The position numbers were made by a program, and so were the translations under genes. Under the pieces are notes generated by a model that was given only the letters and a program-made list of their open reading frames with translations, did no database searches and was not told where the DNA came from. From 1-14-0-20-39-34 sp043800545 (GTDB taxonomy: Bacteria > Patescibacteriota > Patescibacteriia > Magasanikbacterales > UBA922), in the NCBI GenBank assembly GCA_043800545.1, contig JAZDMW010000065.1, positions 1 through 20,885 on the forward strand: DNA of 20,885 nt. The letters run 5' to 3'. Position 1 is the stretch's first letter, and the number at the start of each line of letters is the position of its first letter. Shown here in pieces: positions 8,443-16,067 of the stretch.

Positions 8443-9204
8443 TTATGTATTAGTGTCAGATGATACTTCTTCCGTAGAAGAAGTCATAGATGAAGGGAGT
8501 TCCCCAACTTCTTTTTGGTAATACTCTCTTGCGAATTGCATAAGAGTTTCATCATCAATTTGTGAAAGGGTTTGTTCATCCATTTGCCCAGAAGCAAGAA
8601 TTGCTTTTCGTATTTCGTCAGGATTGTCCAAGAATAAATAAATGTCTCCTTTTGTCACCTGATCGACAGATTCTCCTTCTGCTACCCCTAAAACATCCAG
8701 TGGATTAAACACATTTCCACTAATCGTATCTATTGTATTTTCGAGACTTGATGAGGTCATAATCATTCCCTCAACTTCTATACATTCCTCTCCCTCTGCA
8801 CACAGAGGATCAGTTCCTGCATCGATTTCTGCTTTATCACCAATTCCATCACTATCAGAATCTGGGAGATAAGGACTGGTATAATAAAAATTTAATTCAT
8901 CATAATCATTAATACCATCAACATCCGTGTCAGTTGTTTGCAATCGAATCTGTTCATCCATTTCATTTAACATATCACTGGTTTCTTCAACATCGGTCGT
9001 GATTGTAAATGGACTAAAAATATTTTTTTGCATTTGTAAAAAAATTACCCCGAGAATGAGCAACGCAAAAATAAACAGAAAAATGAATCCTGTTTTTTGT
9101 GAACTCGTGAAGGGAGAAGATATATCCGATGAACCTGATTTTTGTTCATCTGGAGATTCCTTAACTTCCCACGGAGCAATATCTGTATAAGGATTTTGTT
9201 CCAT
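8443..9204 (-). CDS. Membrane-anchored thrombospondin type 3 repeat protein
   Basis: A 253-residue protein. A polar N-terminus of about 38 residues is followed by one hydrophobic segment (about 39-57), with no signal cleavage site, so it is probably a single-pass protein with its C-terminal part outside. Residues 92-103 (DTDVDGINDYDE) and 115-126 (DSDSDGIGDKAE) are two thrombospondin type 3 calcium loops, followed by DAGTDPLC. The remaining C-terminal half is acidic and has no recognised domain; it contains two Cys (135, 141) near the repeats. Such repeats bind calcium and are common in bacterial surface proteins. The ATG at 9204 has a TATAAT box 19 bases upstream, which implies a very short leader without a Shine-Dalgarno site. 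The giant secreted protein starts 32 bases downstream, so the pair probably acts together at the cell surface. Function is otherwise unknown. Confidence 0.9.
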   Translation of the reverse strand: MEQNPYTDIAPWEVKESPDEQKSGSSDISSPFTSSQKTGFIFLFIFALLILGVIFLQMQKNIFSPFTITTDVEETSDMLNEMDEQIRLQTTDTDVDGINDYDELNFYYTSPYLPDSDSDGIGDKAEIDAGTDPLCAEGEECIEVEGMIMTSSSLENTIDTISGNVFNPLDVLGVAEGESVDQVTKGDIYLFLDNPDEIRKAILASGQMDEQTLSQIDDETLMQFAREYYQKEVGELPSSMTSSTEEVSSDTNT

Positions 9205-9222
9205 ACATTACAATGTACATAC

Positions 9223-9228
9223 ATTATA
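9223..9228 (-). promoter_or_regulatory. -10 box (TATAAT) upstream of the thrombospondin-repeat gene
   Basis: On the minus strand TATAAT lies 19 bases before the ATG at 9204. The matching -35 position (9246-9251, TTGTGT) is a poor fit and lies within the stem of the terminator of the upstream operon. A start of transcription near 9216 would leave about 12 bases of leader. Confidence 0.6.
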
Positions 9229-9243
9229 CCAAAAAATAAAACA

Positions 9244-9261
9244 GCACACAATTTTGTGTGC
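9244..9261 (-). terminator. Rho-independent terminator after the DUF2238-like gene
   Basis: GCACACA and TGTGTGC form a 7-bp stem with a 4-base loop. On the minus strand the stem is followed by a T-rich run (TGTTTTATTTTTT). It lies about 20 bases after the stop of the DUF2238-like gene and fits the end of the three-gene minus-strand operon. Confidence 0.8.
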
Positions 9262-9281
9262 CGTGGATAGATTTCAAAACA

Positions 9282-9677
9282 CTATTTTTTCCGAAATAAA
9301 ACAGAAAATATACCACCCAGTAATCCAAAAAACAAATCTCCCATAGTATCTTTGAGTCCTGCCTGAAATTGAGTTGGAAAAATAACATCCCATATATATT
9401 CATAAAATTCCCAGAGAACAGCAATCGTACCAACAAAACAAACAATGATAATCCAGGACAAAACAAACTGTTTTACCTTAATATATTTTTTCTTTTCTAA
9501 CACCTGAAGCCCTCGCCAACCAGATATTCCAATAAACAATCCTCCAAGGAAATGCATGGGGATATCGAAGAACGGAAAAAGGTTATAAATATGGAAACCT
9601 ACATCCACAATGAGATTAAAAATAAATAAGAGAATTGGGAGGAAAAATATCCTCAATAACTCACGAAAAATGTGCAT
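9282..9677 (-). CDS. Small integral membrane protein, DUF2238 (YjdF)-like
   Basis: A 131-residue hydrophobic protein with about four membrane segments (roughly 8-28, 40-55, 72-92 and 110-128). Conserved-looking polar residues sit in or near the membrane: D38 and H42 in FDIPMHFLGG, W89, E90 and E93 in LWEFYEY, and D110 and D114 in KDTMGDL. This spaced H, W-E-x-x-E and D-T-x-x-D pattern resembles the DUF2238/YjdF family of membrane proteins, whose function is unknown. The ATG at 9677 lies 3 bases after the stop of rsmA, so the two are in one operon, and a terminator follows. The family assignment is from pattern memory and is moderate. Confidence 0.75.
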   Translation of the reverse strand: MHIFRELLRIFFLPILLFIFNLIVDVGFHIYNLFPFFDIPMHFLGGLFIGISGWRGLQVLEKKKYIKVKQFVLSWIIIVCFVGTIAVLWEFYEYIWDVIFPTQFQAGLKDTMGDLFFGLLGGIFSVLFRKK

Positions 9678-9680
9678 ATA

Positions 9681-10508
9681 TTATGAATAAATTAAAGTGA
9701 CAAAATCTTTCCAATTTTCTACACTCAATTCCTCTGCTCGAACACGTTCATTGTTCATAACTTTTTTCAAGGCATCTTTTACTTTTTCTTCCTGAATACC
9801 AAGAGTATTCGCAACATTTTTTGCAAGCTGTTTTCTTTTATTCGCAAAACCTGCATGAACAACCGCAAAAAAACGGGCATCTTCTTTTGTATTTTTTTGC
9901 ATTTTTTCAATGGCAACCACCGCAGAATCTACTTTTGGAGAAGGCCAAAAATTCCCCCGAGAAACTTTGGTTACAATACGAGGAGTACCATAATATTGCA
10001 CAGATACTGACAAAAGACTCATATCTCCAGGTTTTGCACACATTCTCTCAGCCACTTCTTTTTGCACCATAATCACAATTCTTTCTGGTTTATTGTGGAG
10101 TTCCAAAAGAGTACGAAGCACAAAACTGGTAATTTGATATGGTAAATTGGCACATACTTTATATGTTCCCAATTCTTTTGCCTTTTCTTCAATATGGGTC
10201 AAAACATTCCCCCAAATAATATGAACATTGGTGTATTGTTTTTGTTTTTCTTGCCAATAGGCATCAAGTTTCTTTTCTATTTCAAAAGCATAAACCTCTT
10301 TTGCCTTCTCTGCTAAGAGAAAGGTCAACACTCCAAAACCTGGTCCAATTTCTACGACAGTATCTGTTTTTTCTATCTCTCCTGCTTCTACCATTTCTAA
10401 TACTGGTTTATCTGTTATGAGATAATTTTGTCCATATTTTTTTGAAGGAGAAAGATCATACTTCTGACAAAGCTCCTTCAAAATACTTGGCTTTAAAAAA
10501 TTTTCCAT
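9681..10508 (-). CDS. rsmA: 16S rRNA (adenine1518-N6/adenine1519-N6)-dimethyltransferase RsmA/KsgA
   Basis: A 275-residue SAM-dependent methyltransferase of normal family length. It dimethylates the two adjacent adenines in the 3'-terminal hairpin of 16S rRNA late in 30S assembly. Seen in order: the family's KKYGQNYL near residues 23-30, the SAM-binding motif EIGPGFG at 53-59, the acidic ribose-binding position E76, and the catalytic NLPY at 121-124 followed by Q-I-T. Near the C-terminus is NFWPSPKVDSAV, typical of the family. At residues 100-103 the usual G-D-x-L reads GNVL, with Asn in place of the Asp that normally helps bind the adenine of SAM. The gene starts 2 bases after the stop of the DUF4015 gene and ends 3 bases before the DUF2238-like gene. 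Confidence 0.95.
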   Translation of the reverse strand: MENFLKPSILKELCQKYDLSPSKKYGQNYLITDKPVLEMVEAGEIEKTDTVVEIGPGFGVLTFLLAEKAKEVYAFEIEKKLDAYWQEKQKQYTNVHIIWGNVLTHIEEKAKELGTYKVCANLPYQITSFVLRTLLELHNKPERIVIMVQKEVAERMCAKPGDMSLLSVSVQYYGTPRIVTKVSRGNFWPSPKVDSAVVAIEKMQKNTKEDARFFAVVHAGFANKRKQLAKNVANTLGIQEEKVKDALKKVMNNERVRAEELSVENWKDFVTLIYS

Positions 10509-10510
10509 AT

Positions 10511-11683
10511 TTATTCTTCAAGCTTTAAACCAGCAGTACTATACCTATTTGAGGCATTCCAGAGCAACCACCCTGCATTTGGATACTTTTCCACCATATC
10601 TATTTGTGCGCGGATATTCGTTGCTCCATAGTCTGCGCCCATGTTAAATGCCTGTAACCAAGGTCGAACCATGGCACGCTTATTCTCAAAATACGGAGTC
10701 CCCTTTTTCATTCCATTGTCTATTACAATTCCAGGGTTTGCTGCAGGATTATCCAAATTGAGATGTCCACTTGGATAATGTGATGGATACATCATCGGAC
10801 AAATATAATCCACAAAATCTACGGCATCCTCGAGTCTTTGTCCAATACTCATTCCGTCATGACGCTCCATAACAAAACCAAACATATCCAAAGAAATATA
10901 TGCGGGGAGTGAAGATAATTCATCACTCAAATATGAAAAAAATTCTCTCATGACTTCATACCGTGGTTTATCCCCATTTGTATAGGCAATGGCAGAAAGG
11001 TTTCCATCCGAAGGAAAACGGATATAGTCAAAATTTACTTCATCAAATCCAAATCCAATAGCCTCTTTTGCAATTTGCACATTATATTCCCAAACATTTT
11101 TGTTCGTTGCATCTACCCATGCCAAACCTTTGTGATCATACCACAATCCCCCATATTTACTTTTAAATGCAAATTCTGGTTTACTTCTTGCCAGAATTGG
11201 ATCCTGAAATACCGTTTGTCTTGCAATAACATAAATATCTTCTCTATGAAATCTCTCAATAACATCCTTAATTTTTCCATCAAAACGATCATCCTCAAGT
11301 CCAAGTTCATTCACAAGAGGAATTTGACTATCGTAAAGAACAAGACCCGTATAATCTTTAATATCTATCACAACAGCGTTCAATTCTGTTTTATGAATAA
11401 GATCAATAATATTACCTACTGTTTTTTCTGAGGCGGCGGAATTTGCTGTTAAGTATATTCCCTTTATTACGTGCTTATCTGACTTTTCTCTTACCATGAG
11501 TGCATTTACTTCTGTGGAAAGGAAAGAGAGTGACAGCTGTTCTGCTTTTGTTTTTTGATATTGAGAATACACCCAATTAATGGTAAAAATACCAAAAAGA
11601 ATAACAATAAGAAAATACGTCCGATGACGTAGATTCTGTTGCATATTCTTCTCAAACTTAATTTGAAAAAAATTTTCTTCCAT
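10511..11683 (-). CDS. Membrane-anchored putative glycoside hydrolase, DUF4015 family
   Basis: A 390-residue protein if it starts at the ATG at 11683; a TTG at 11692 would add three residues, but the ATG is the more likely start. One membrane segment lies at about 22-39, followed by an extracytoplasmic TIM-barrel-like domain. Landmarks are KGIYLTANSAAS at the start of the domain, VVIDIKDYTG, GFGFDEVNFDYIRFPSDG, ISLDMFGF, ICPMMYPSHYP, RPWLQAF and a closing WLLWNASNRYS. These match the putative glycosidase family DUF4015 (Pfam 13200), related to GH13-like barrels. The acidic residues in DEVNFDYIRF and SLDMFG are candidates for catalysis. The substrate is unknown; action on cell-surface polysaccharide is a guess. 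It is the first gene of an operon with rsmA. Confidence 0.85.
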   Translation of the reverse strand: MEENFFQIKFEKNMQQNLRHRTYFLIVILFGIFTINWVYSQYQKTKAEQLSLSFLSTEVNALMVREKSDKHVIKGIYLTANSAASEKTVGNIIDLIHKTELNAVVIDIKDYTGLVLYDSQIPLVNELGLEDDRFDGKIKDVIERFHREDIYVIARQTVFQDPILARSKPEFAFKSKYGGLWYDHKGLAWVDATNKNVWEYNVQIAKEAIGFGFDEVNFDYIRFPSDGNLSAIAYTNGDKPRYEVMREFFSYLSDELSSLPAYISLDMFGFVMERHDGMSIGQRLEDAVDFVDYICPMMYPSHYPSGHLNLDNPAANPGIVIDNGMKKGTPYFENKRAMVRPWLQAFNMGADYGATNIRAQIDMVEKYPNAGWLLWNASNRYSTAGLKLEE

Positions 11684-11685
11684 AA

Positions 11686-11728
11686 TTGACAATTCTCATT
11701 AAAAATGATATCTTGGAGACCTTATACT
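11686..11728 (+). promoter_or_regulatory. Possible promoter of the FKBP gene in the divergent gap
   Basis: The gap between the divergent DUF4015 and FKBP genes is only about 60 bases. A perfect -35 box TTGACA is at 11686-11691, with TATCTT at 11709-11714 after a 17-base spacer. An alternative -10, TATACT, is at 11723-11728 but has no good -35. No Shine-Dalgarno site precedes the ATG at 11745. Confidence 0.4.
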
Positions 11729-11744
11729 ATTAAACCAAAAATTT

Positions 11745-12173
11745 ATGCAAAAAGCAATAAAAGGAGACAAAGTAAGGGTTCACTATACGGGAACTCTTGA
11801 TAATGGAACTGTTTTTGACTCTTCAAAAAATAGAGAACCTCTTGAATTTACTGTCGGAGCAGGAATGGTGATCCCTGGTTTTGATACTGCCGTACAAGAA
11901 CTTTCTGTTGGAGAAAGTACAACCGTGCATATTGAACCAAAAGATGCATATGGGGAAAAACGTGAAGATATGATCATTAAAGTACCAAAAACTGACCTTC
12001 CTCCACATATCCAGGCAGAAGTTGGAATAAAACTTCAAGCACCTATGGAAAATGGCCAGGTAGCAGTACTTACCATAACAGAAGTAACCGATACAGATAT
12101 TACCCTTGATGCCAATCATGAACTCGCTGGAAAAGCCCTGAACTTTGAAATCGAACTTGTAGAAATTCTCTAA
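11745..12173 (+). CDS. FKBP-type peptidyl-prolyl cis-trans isomerase, SlyD-like
   Basis: A 142-residue protein with the FKBP fold split by an insert-in-flap domain, as in SlyD. It opens with GDKVRVHYTGTLDNGTVFDSS, in two adjacent parts, and has FTVGAGMVIPGFDTAV near residues 35-50, which lines the prolyl-isomerase pocket. The insert covers about residues 68-120 and is followed by the family's typical NHELAGKALNFEIELVEI end. It catalyses rotation about Xaa-Pro bonds and the insert usually gives chaperone activity. The His-rich metal-binding tail of E. coli SlyD is absent. There is no signal peptide, so it is cytoplasmic. A terminator follows, so the gene is probably transcribed alone. Confidence 0.92.
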   Translation: MQKAIKGDKVRVHYTGTLDNGTVFDSSKNREPLEFTVGAGMVIPGFDTAVQELSVGESTTVHIEPKDAYGEKREDMIIKVPKTDLPPHIQAEVGIKLQAPMENGQVAVLTITEVTDTDITLDANHELAGKALNFEIELVEIL

Positions 12174-12190
12174 AACAAAAAAGAAAAAAA

Positions 12191-12217
12191 GGGCTGTATC
12201 AACAGTTCCTTTTTATT
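12191..12217 (+). terminator. Rho-independent terminator after the FKBP gene
   Basis: GGGCTGT (12191-12197) pairs with ACAGTTC (12202-12208) around the loop ATCA, with two G-T pairs. CTTTTTATT follows. It lies about 18 bases after the FKBP stop. Confidence 0.65.
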
Positions 12218-12228
12218 CAAAAAAATGG

Positions 12229-12234
12229 TATACT
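12229..12234 (+). promoter_or_regulatory. Extended -10 promoter of the MacAB-like operon
   Basis: TGGTATACT gives a TATACT -10 box with the upstream TG of an extended -10. The -35 position (TTCCTT) is weak, which is usual for extended -10 promoters. The ATG follows at 12262, with a leader of about 20 bases and no Shine-Dalgarno site. Confidence 0.55.
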
Positions 12235-12261
12235 CTACCTGTAACAATAAATTATCCCTCT

Positions 12262-14064
12262 ATGGAAAATGCAACAAAAATTCCAAAGAAAAAACCTTTT
12301 TGGAAACGTTTTTGGTTTTATGCCGCACTCGTTTTATTTTTTATTATTTCAAGCATTGCTTTTGCAAAATATCGAGAGTCTAAAAAACCTCTCCAATATG
12401 AAACCGCAAAAGTAGAAAAAGGCACACTCGTTCAAACTGTGGATGCCACTGGAAATGTGAATTCTGCGAATGAACTTGACCTTCGTTTTGAAATGAATGG
12501 GACAATAAAAGCCATATATAAGAACACGAATGCACAAGTAAAAAAAGGAGATGTCATAGCAGAACTCTCGGCTGGCGATCTTGAGGCTTCAGTTGCCAGA
12601 GCATCTGCACAGGTCACAAAAGCAAAAGCTGATTTAAACAAACAAATTGCAGGAGATACTACAGCATATTTGAGTGGACTTGAAGCGCAACTCGCAAAAG
12701 CAAAAGCTGATCTTTCACAAATTGAAGCAACGAATTCTAAAGTCGTGAGCAATGCTGAATCTGATCTCAAAAATGCAGAAAATAATTTAAAACTCTCAGA
12801 AGGTGGCGAACAAAGCCAAATTGTCCAAGATGCCTATCAAGATTTAAAATCACTTCTTTTTACTATACAAGATGGAATTTCCAGTGGGCTTACAGAAGCA
12901 GATAATATCCTCGGCATGGATAACAAACTGGTGAATGATGAATTTGAGACATACCTTGGAATTTCTAATGTACAAACAAAAAGTATTGCAGAAAATAGAT
13001 ATTATACTGCAAAGAATGCAAAAAACTCTTTGGATACATCCATTGGAAATCTCACAACAAACAACACTCTCGACACGACAGCAAATCAAGCAAGTAGCGC
13101 TCTTTTGAGTATGAAAGATTTACTCATAGCTGTATCAAATCTTCTTGATTCTACTCTTCCTGTGGGAAACTTGAGTATCACTGAACTTTCTACTTACAAA
13201 ACAGATATACAAACAGAAAGAACAAATATTTCTACACAATATACAAATCTCATTAACCAAATACAAGCAGTGAGTACAGCAAAAAACAGTTATACTACCT
13301 ACAAAATTGCATATGATAAGGCACTGCTTGAACTGACCAATATACAAAGAAAAACAGACGCTGATAAACTTGCCTATGAGGCTCTCGTAAGACAAGCCGA
13401 GGCAAATTATAATGATGCAAAAAATCCTCCTCGCGAAGTTGATCTTGCGACCTATCGTGCAATGCTTCTTTCTGCCCAGGCAGATCTCCAACAAGCTATT
13501 TCCAATAGAAATAAAGCAAAACTTACTGCACCAACAGACGGTGTGATTGGAAAAATGGAAAGAAAAATTGGAGAATATGTCAGTAGTCAAGATATTGTTG
13601 CAAAACTTTTGAGTCCACATTTTGAAGTCAAAGTAGATATTCCAGAAACCGATATTATTAAAATCACCCTTGGCGATACAGTAACCGTAACTCTGGATGC
13701 TTTTGGTGAAGATGTGAAATTTGAGGCAAAAGTAGATGAGATAGAAAAAGGTGAAACTATTATACAAGATGTTGTTTACTACACAGTCACGGTGACTCTC
13801 ACTGATACGAAAGAATATGAAATACTAAACGGTATGACTGCTGATGCTATATTTTACACAGCCAAAAAAGAAAATGTTCTTTTCATACCTCAACGAGTTG
13901 TACGCTCTGAAGGGACGAATAAATATGTTCGTGTTCTCGAAAACAATATATCAAAAGATATCCCCGTTACATTAGGTCTCCGAGGTGATGGTGGAATGGT
14001 TGAAATTCTTTCAGGTCTTACTGAAGGACAAGATGTCATTATCCGACAAATTGAAGAAAAATAG
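12262..14064 (+). CDS. MacA/HlyD-type periplasmic adaptor subunit with long coiled coil
   Basis: A 600-residue membrane-fusion (adaptor) protein of a MacAB-type ABC exporter. A Lys-rich N-terminus precedes a membrane anchor at about 18-36. The first half of the barrel-sandwich (biotinyl-lipoyl-like) domain covers about 45-105 (VDATGNV, AQVKKGDVIAEL). A long helical, Ala/Gln/Lys-rich region spans about 105-420. The second lipoyl half is at about 420-450 (LTAPTDGVIGKMERKIGEYV), followed by beta-barrel and membrane-proximal domains ending in GLTEGQDVIIRQIEE. E. coli MacA is about 370 residues, so the helical part here is much longer. The ABC ATPase ATG follows after one base. No TolC-like outer-membrane partner is in the window, and CPR cells are often thought to lack a classical outer membrane, so the adaptor may span the cell wall or guide a substrate. 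The substrate is unknown. Confidence 0.9.
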   Translation: MENATKIPKKKPFWKRFWFYAALVLFFIISSIAFAKYRESKKPLQYETAKVEKGTLVQTVDATGNVNSANELDLRFEMNGTIKAIYKNTNAQVKKGDVIAELSAGDLEASVARASAQVTKAKADLNKQIAGDTTAYLSGLEAQLAKAKADLSQIEATNSKVVSNAESDLKNAENNLKLSEGGEQSQIVQDAYQDLKSLLFTIQDGISSGLTEADNILGMDNKLVNDEFETYLGISNVQTKSIAENRYYTAKNAKNSLDTSIGNLTTNNTLDTTANQASSALLSMKDLLIAVSNLLDSTLPVGNLSITELSTYKTDIQTERTNISTQYTNLINQIQAVSTAKNSYTTYKIAYDKALLELTNIQRKTDADKLAYEALVRQAEANYNDAKNPPREVDLATYRAMLLSAQADLQQAISNRNKAKLTAPTDGVIGKMERKIGEYVSSQDIVAKLLSPHFEVKVDIPETDIIKITLGDTVTVTLDAFGEDVKFEAKVDEIEKGETIIQDVVYYTVTVTLTDTKEYEILNGMTADAIFYTAKKENVLFIPQRVVRSEGTNKYVRVLENNISKDIPVTLGLRGDGGMVEILSGLTEGQDVIIRQIEEK

Positions 14065-14065
14065 T

Positions 14066-14803
14066 ATGACAAAAAAAACACCCCTCATACAAGTAAAAAA
14101 CATTACAAAAGACTTCGTCAATGATGAAGTTGTTACCAAAGTATTGAACGGTGTGAGTTTTGATATTGAACAAGGTGAATTCGTAGCAATTATGGGTCCA
14201 AGTGGATCTGGAAAATCTACTCTCATGCATATTCTTGGATTTCTTGATACTCCAACCAGTGGAGAAATACTTTTCGATGGTAATGATGTAAGTCAGCTCG
14301 ATGAAGACCAACTTGCAGAGATGCGCAGTATGAAAATTGGTTTTGTGTTTCAAGCATTCAACCTTCTTCCTCGCACCACAGTATTAGATAATGTAATGCT
14401 TCCACTTCTCTATGTAAAAATGAAGGAAGAAGATCGTATCAAACAAGCAAAATCTGCTATTGATGCTGTTGGGCTCTCACACAGACTGAGTAACCTTTCC
14501 AATCAACTCTCAGGTGGAGAAAAACAGCGTGTAGCGATTGCTCGAGCACTTGTCAATAATCCATCTATTATTTTTGCTGATGAACCTACTGGTAATTTGG
14601 ACTCCAAATCTGGACTCCAAATCATGCAACTTCTTCAAGACCTCAATATCATGGAAAAACATACTATTATTCTTGTTACCCATGAAAAATACACAGCCGA
14701 ACATGCTGAACGCATAATACAAATCAGAGACGGTCTTATTGTTTCTGATAAAAAAGTTGATTCTCGTGTTATTGCGAATAATGAGAAAGAATTGAGAAAA
14801 TAA
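14066..14803 (+). CDS. ABC transporter ATP-binding protein, MacB/LolD type
   Basis: A 245-residue ATPase. All motifs are intact: Walker A GPSGSGKST (44-52), Q-loop Gln96 in FVFQAFNLLP, signature LSGGEKQR (148-155), Walker B IIFADEP with catalytic Glu173, D-loop NLD (177-179) and switch His206. The sequence is of the MacB/LolD/FtsE class that drives mechanotransmission-type FtsX-like permeases. An in-frame ATG at 13985 lies inside the adaptor gene; I reject it because residues before MTKKTP do not belong to the family and the ATG at 14066 follows the adaptor stop by one base. It is the only ATPase in the operon and presumably serves both permeases. Confidence 0.95.
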   Translation: MTKKTPLIQVKNITKDFVNDEVVTKVLNGVSFDIEQGEFVAIMGPSGSGKSTLMHILGFLDTPTSGEILFDGNDVSQLDEDQLAEMRSMKIGFVFQAFNLLPRTTVLDNVMLPLLYVKMKEEDRIKQAKSAIDAVGLSHRLSNLSNQLSGGEKQRVAIARALVNNPSIIFADEPTGNLDSKSGLQIMQLLQDLNIMEKHTIILVTHEKYTAEHAERIIQIRDGLIVSDKKVDSRVIANNEKELRK

Positions 14804-14817
14804 TTTTTGAGAGAAAA

Positions 14818-14821
14818 AGGA
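14818..14821 (+). promoter_or_regulatory. Ribosome binding site of the first permease gene
   Basis: AAAAAGGA ends three bases before the ATG at 14825. The site sits downstream of an in-frame TTG at 14807 and so favours the ATG as the start. It is one of the few clear Shine-Dalgarno sites in this window. Confidence 0.6.
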
Positions 14822-14824
14822 TCT

Positions 14825-16066
14825 ATGCGTTTGAAAGATAATTTCAAAACTACTCTTAAAATTATAAACCAAAATAGAATTCGGTCTTTTTTAACCATGC
14901 TCGGAAGTATTATTGGTATTGCTGGAGTAATTGTTATTATTTCCGCAGGAACAGGAGCACAGAGTGTCATAATAAATCAAGTAAAAAGCCAAGGGTCAAA
15001 CCTCATTAGTATATTTCCTGGAAATACAGAAGAAGAGGGTCCTCCAGCATCAGTGTTTGGAATCGTCATTACCACTCTCACCTATGATGATATCTATGCA
15101 CTCAAAGACAATCCACGTCTTCCCTATGTAGAGAATGTTTCTCCTTATGTACAAGGAACTGACCGTGTTACTTGGGAAGGGCATGAAGCCGATGCCACAT
15201 TCGTTGGAGTGTCTCATGACCTATTAGATATTGAGAGTACCAACGTAAAGTCAGGACAATTTTTTACAGAAGATGATGAACGCTCTCTTCAAAGAGTGGC
15301 TGTCATTGGTTCTGATGTAAAAAAAGATCTCTTTGGAGATGATAATCCTGTTGGAAAAAGAATAAAAATTGGAAAACACAACTTTCTTGTTGTTGGCGAA
15401 ATGACTGAACGAGGAACCAGTGGATTTACGAACCAGGACAAACAAATATATGTACCAGTTACTACTGCACAAAAATTACTGCTTGGTATTAACCATGTCA
15501 GTTTTGCAAGAATAAAAGTCACAGATGAAACTCATATACAAAAAACAATGGATGAAATAAAAGAAATCCTTCGAGAACGACATGACATTAACATAGGAGA
15601 ACCTGTAGACTTTGATGTACGAAGTCAAACCGATGCACTTGATGCACTCTTGTCTATTACTGATGCGATAAAATTTTTCTTAACAGCAATCGCTGGAATT
15701 TCTCTTATTGTGGGAGGAATTGGAATTATGAACATTATGCTCGTTGCTGTACAAGAACGTATTCGTGAAATTGGCCTTCGCAAAGCTGTTGGGGCAAAAA
15801 GATACCAAATTATTCTTCAATTTCTTCTTGAGACTATTTTTATTACTATCTTAGCAGGTATTATCGGTATTGCACTTGGTGTTGGTGTGTCATTTGGAGT
15901 TGCACAAATAGCCCAATATCTTGGTTTTGATTGGAATTTTTCTGTTCCTCTCTACTCTGTTATTTTAAGTACCGGAGTCTCTGGACTCATTGGACTCATT
16001 TTTGGATTTATTCCTGCACAAAAAGCAGGAAAATTGAACCCAATAGAAGCACTTCAATACGAATAA
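14825..16066 (+). CDS. MacB/FtsX-type ABC transporter permease (first copy)
   Basis: A 413-residue permease. The start at the ATG at 14825 is chosen over a TTG at 14807 because of the Shine-Dalgarno site between them. It has the MacB layout: one membrane helix at about 22-40 (FLTMLGSIIGIAGVIVII), a large extracytoplasmic domain at about 45-280 (MacB-type periplasmic core, with GQFFTEDDE and GDDNPVGKRIKIG), and three C-terminal helices. The FtsX-domain signature GGIGIMNIMLVAVQERIREI is at about residues 295-314, followed by GLRKAVGAKR. The protein ends in NPIEALQYE, as usual for the family. It is predicted to pair with the second permease gene, which begins one base after its stop. Confidence 0.93.
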   Translation: MRLKDNFKTTLKIINQNRIRSFLTMLGSIIGIAGVIVIISAGTGAQSVIINQVKSQGSNLISIFPGNTEEEGPPASVFGIVITTLTYDDIYALKDNPRLPYVENVSPYVQGTDRVTWEGHEADATFVGVSHDLLDIESTNVKSGQFFTEDDERSLQRVAVIGSDVKKDLFGDDNPVGKRIKIGKHNFLVVGEMTERGTSGFTNQDKQIYVPVTTAQKLLLGINHVSFARIKVTDETHIQKTMDEIKEILRERHDINIGEPVDFDVRSQTDALDALLSITDAIKFFLTAIAGISLIVGGIGIMNIMLVAVQERIREIGLRKAVGAKRYQIILQFLLETIFITILAGIIGIALGVGVSFGVAQIAQYLGFDWNFSVPLYSVILSTGVSGLIGLIFGFIPAQKAGKLNPIEALQYE

Positions 16067-16067
16067 T

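Noticed and set aside
11823..12119. 98-residue ORF antisense to the FKBP gene
   Set aside because: The plus-strand FKBP has intact family motifs; the antisense frame is a shadow.
13135..13767. 210-residue ORF antisense to the adaptor gene
   Set aside because: The plus strand encodes a clear HlyD/MacA-type protein; the antisense product is Phe/Ile/Cys-rich with no domain.
13985..14065. Upstream start for the ABC ATPase inside the adaptor gene
   Set aside because: The extra 27 residues are out-of-frame translation of the adaptor end and do not fit the ATPase family.
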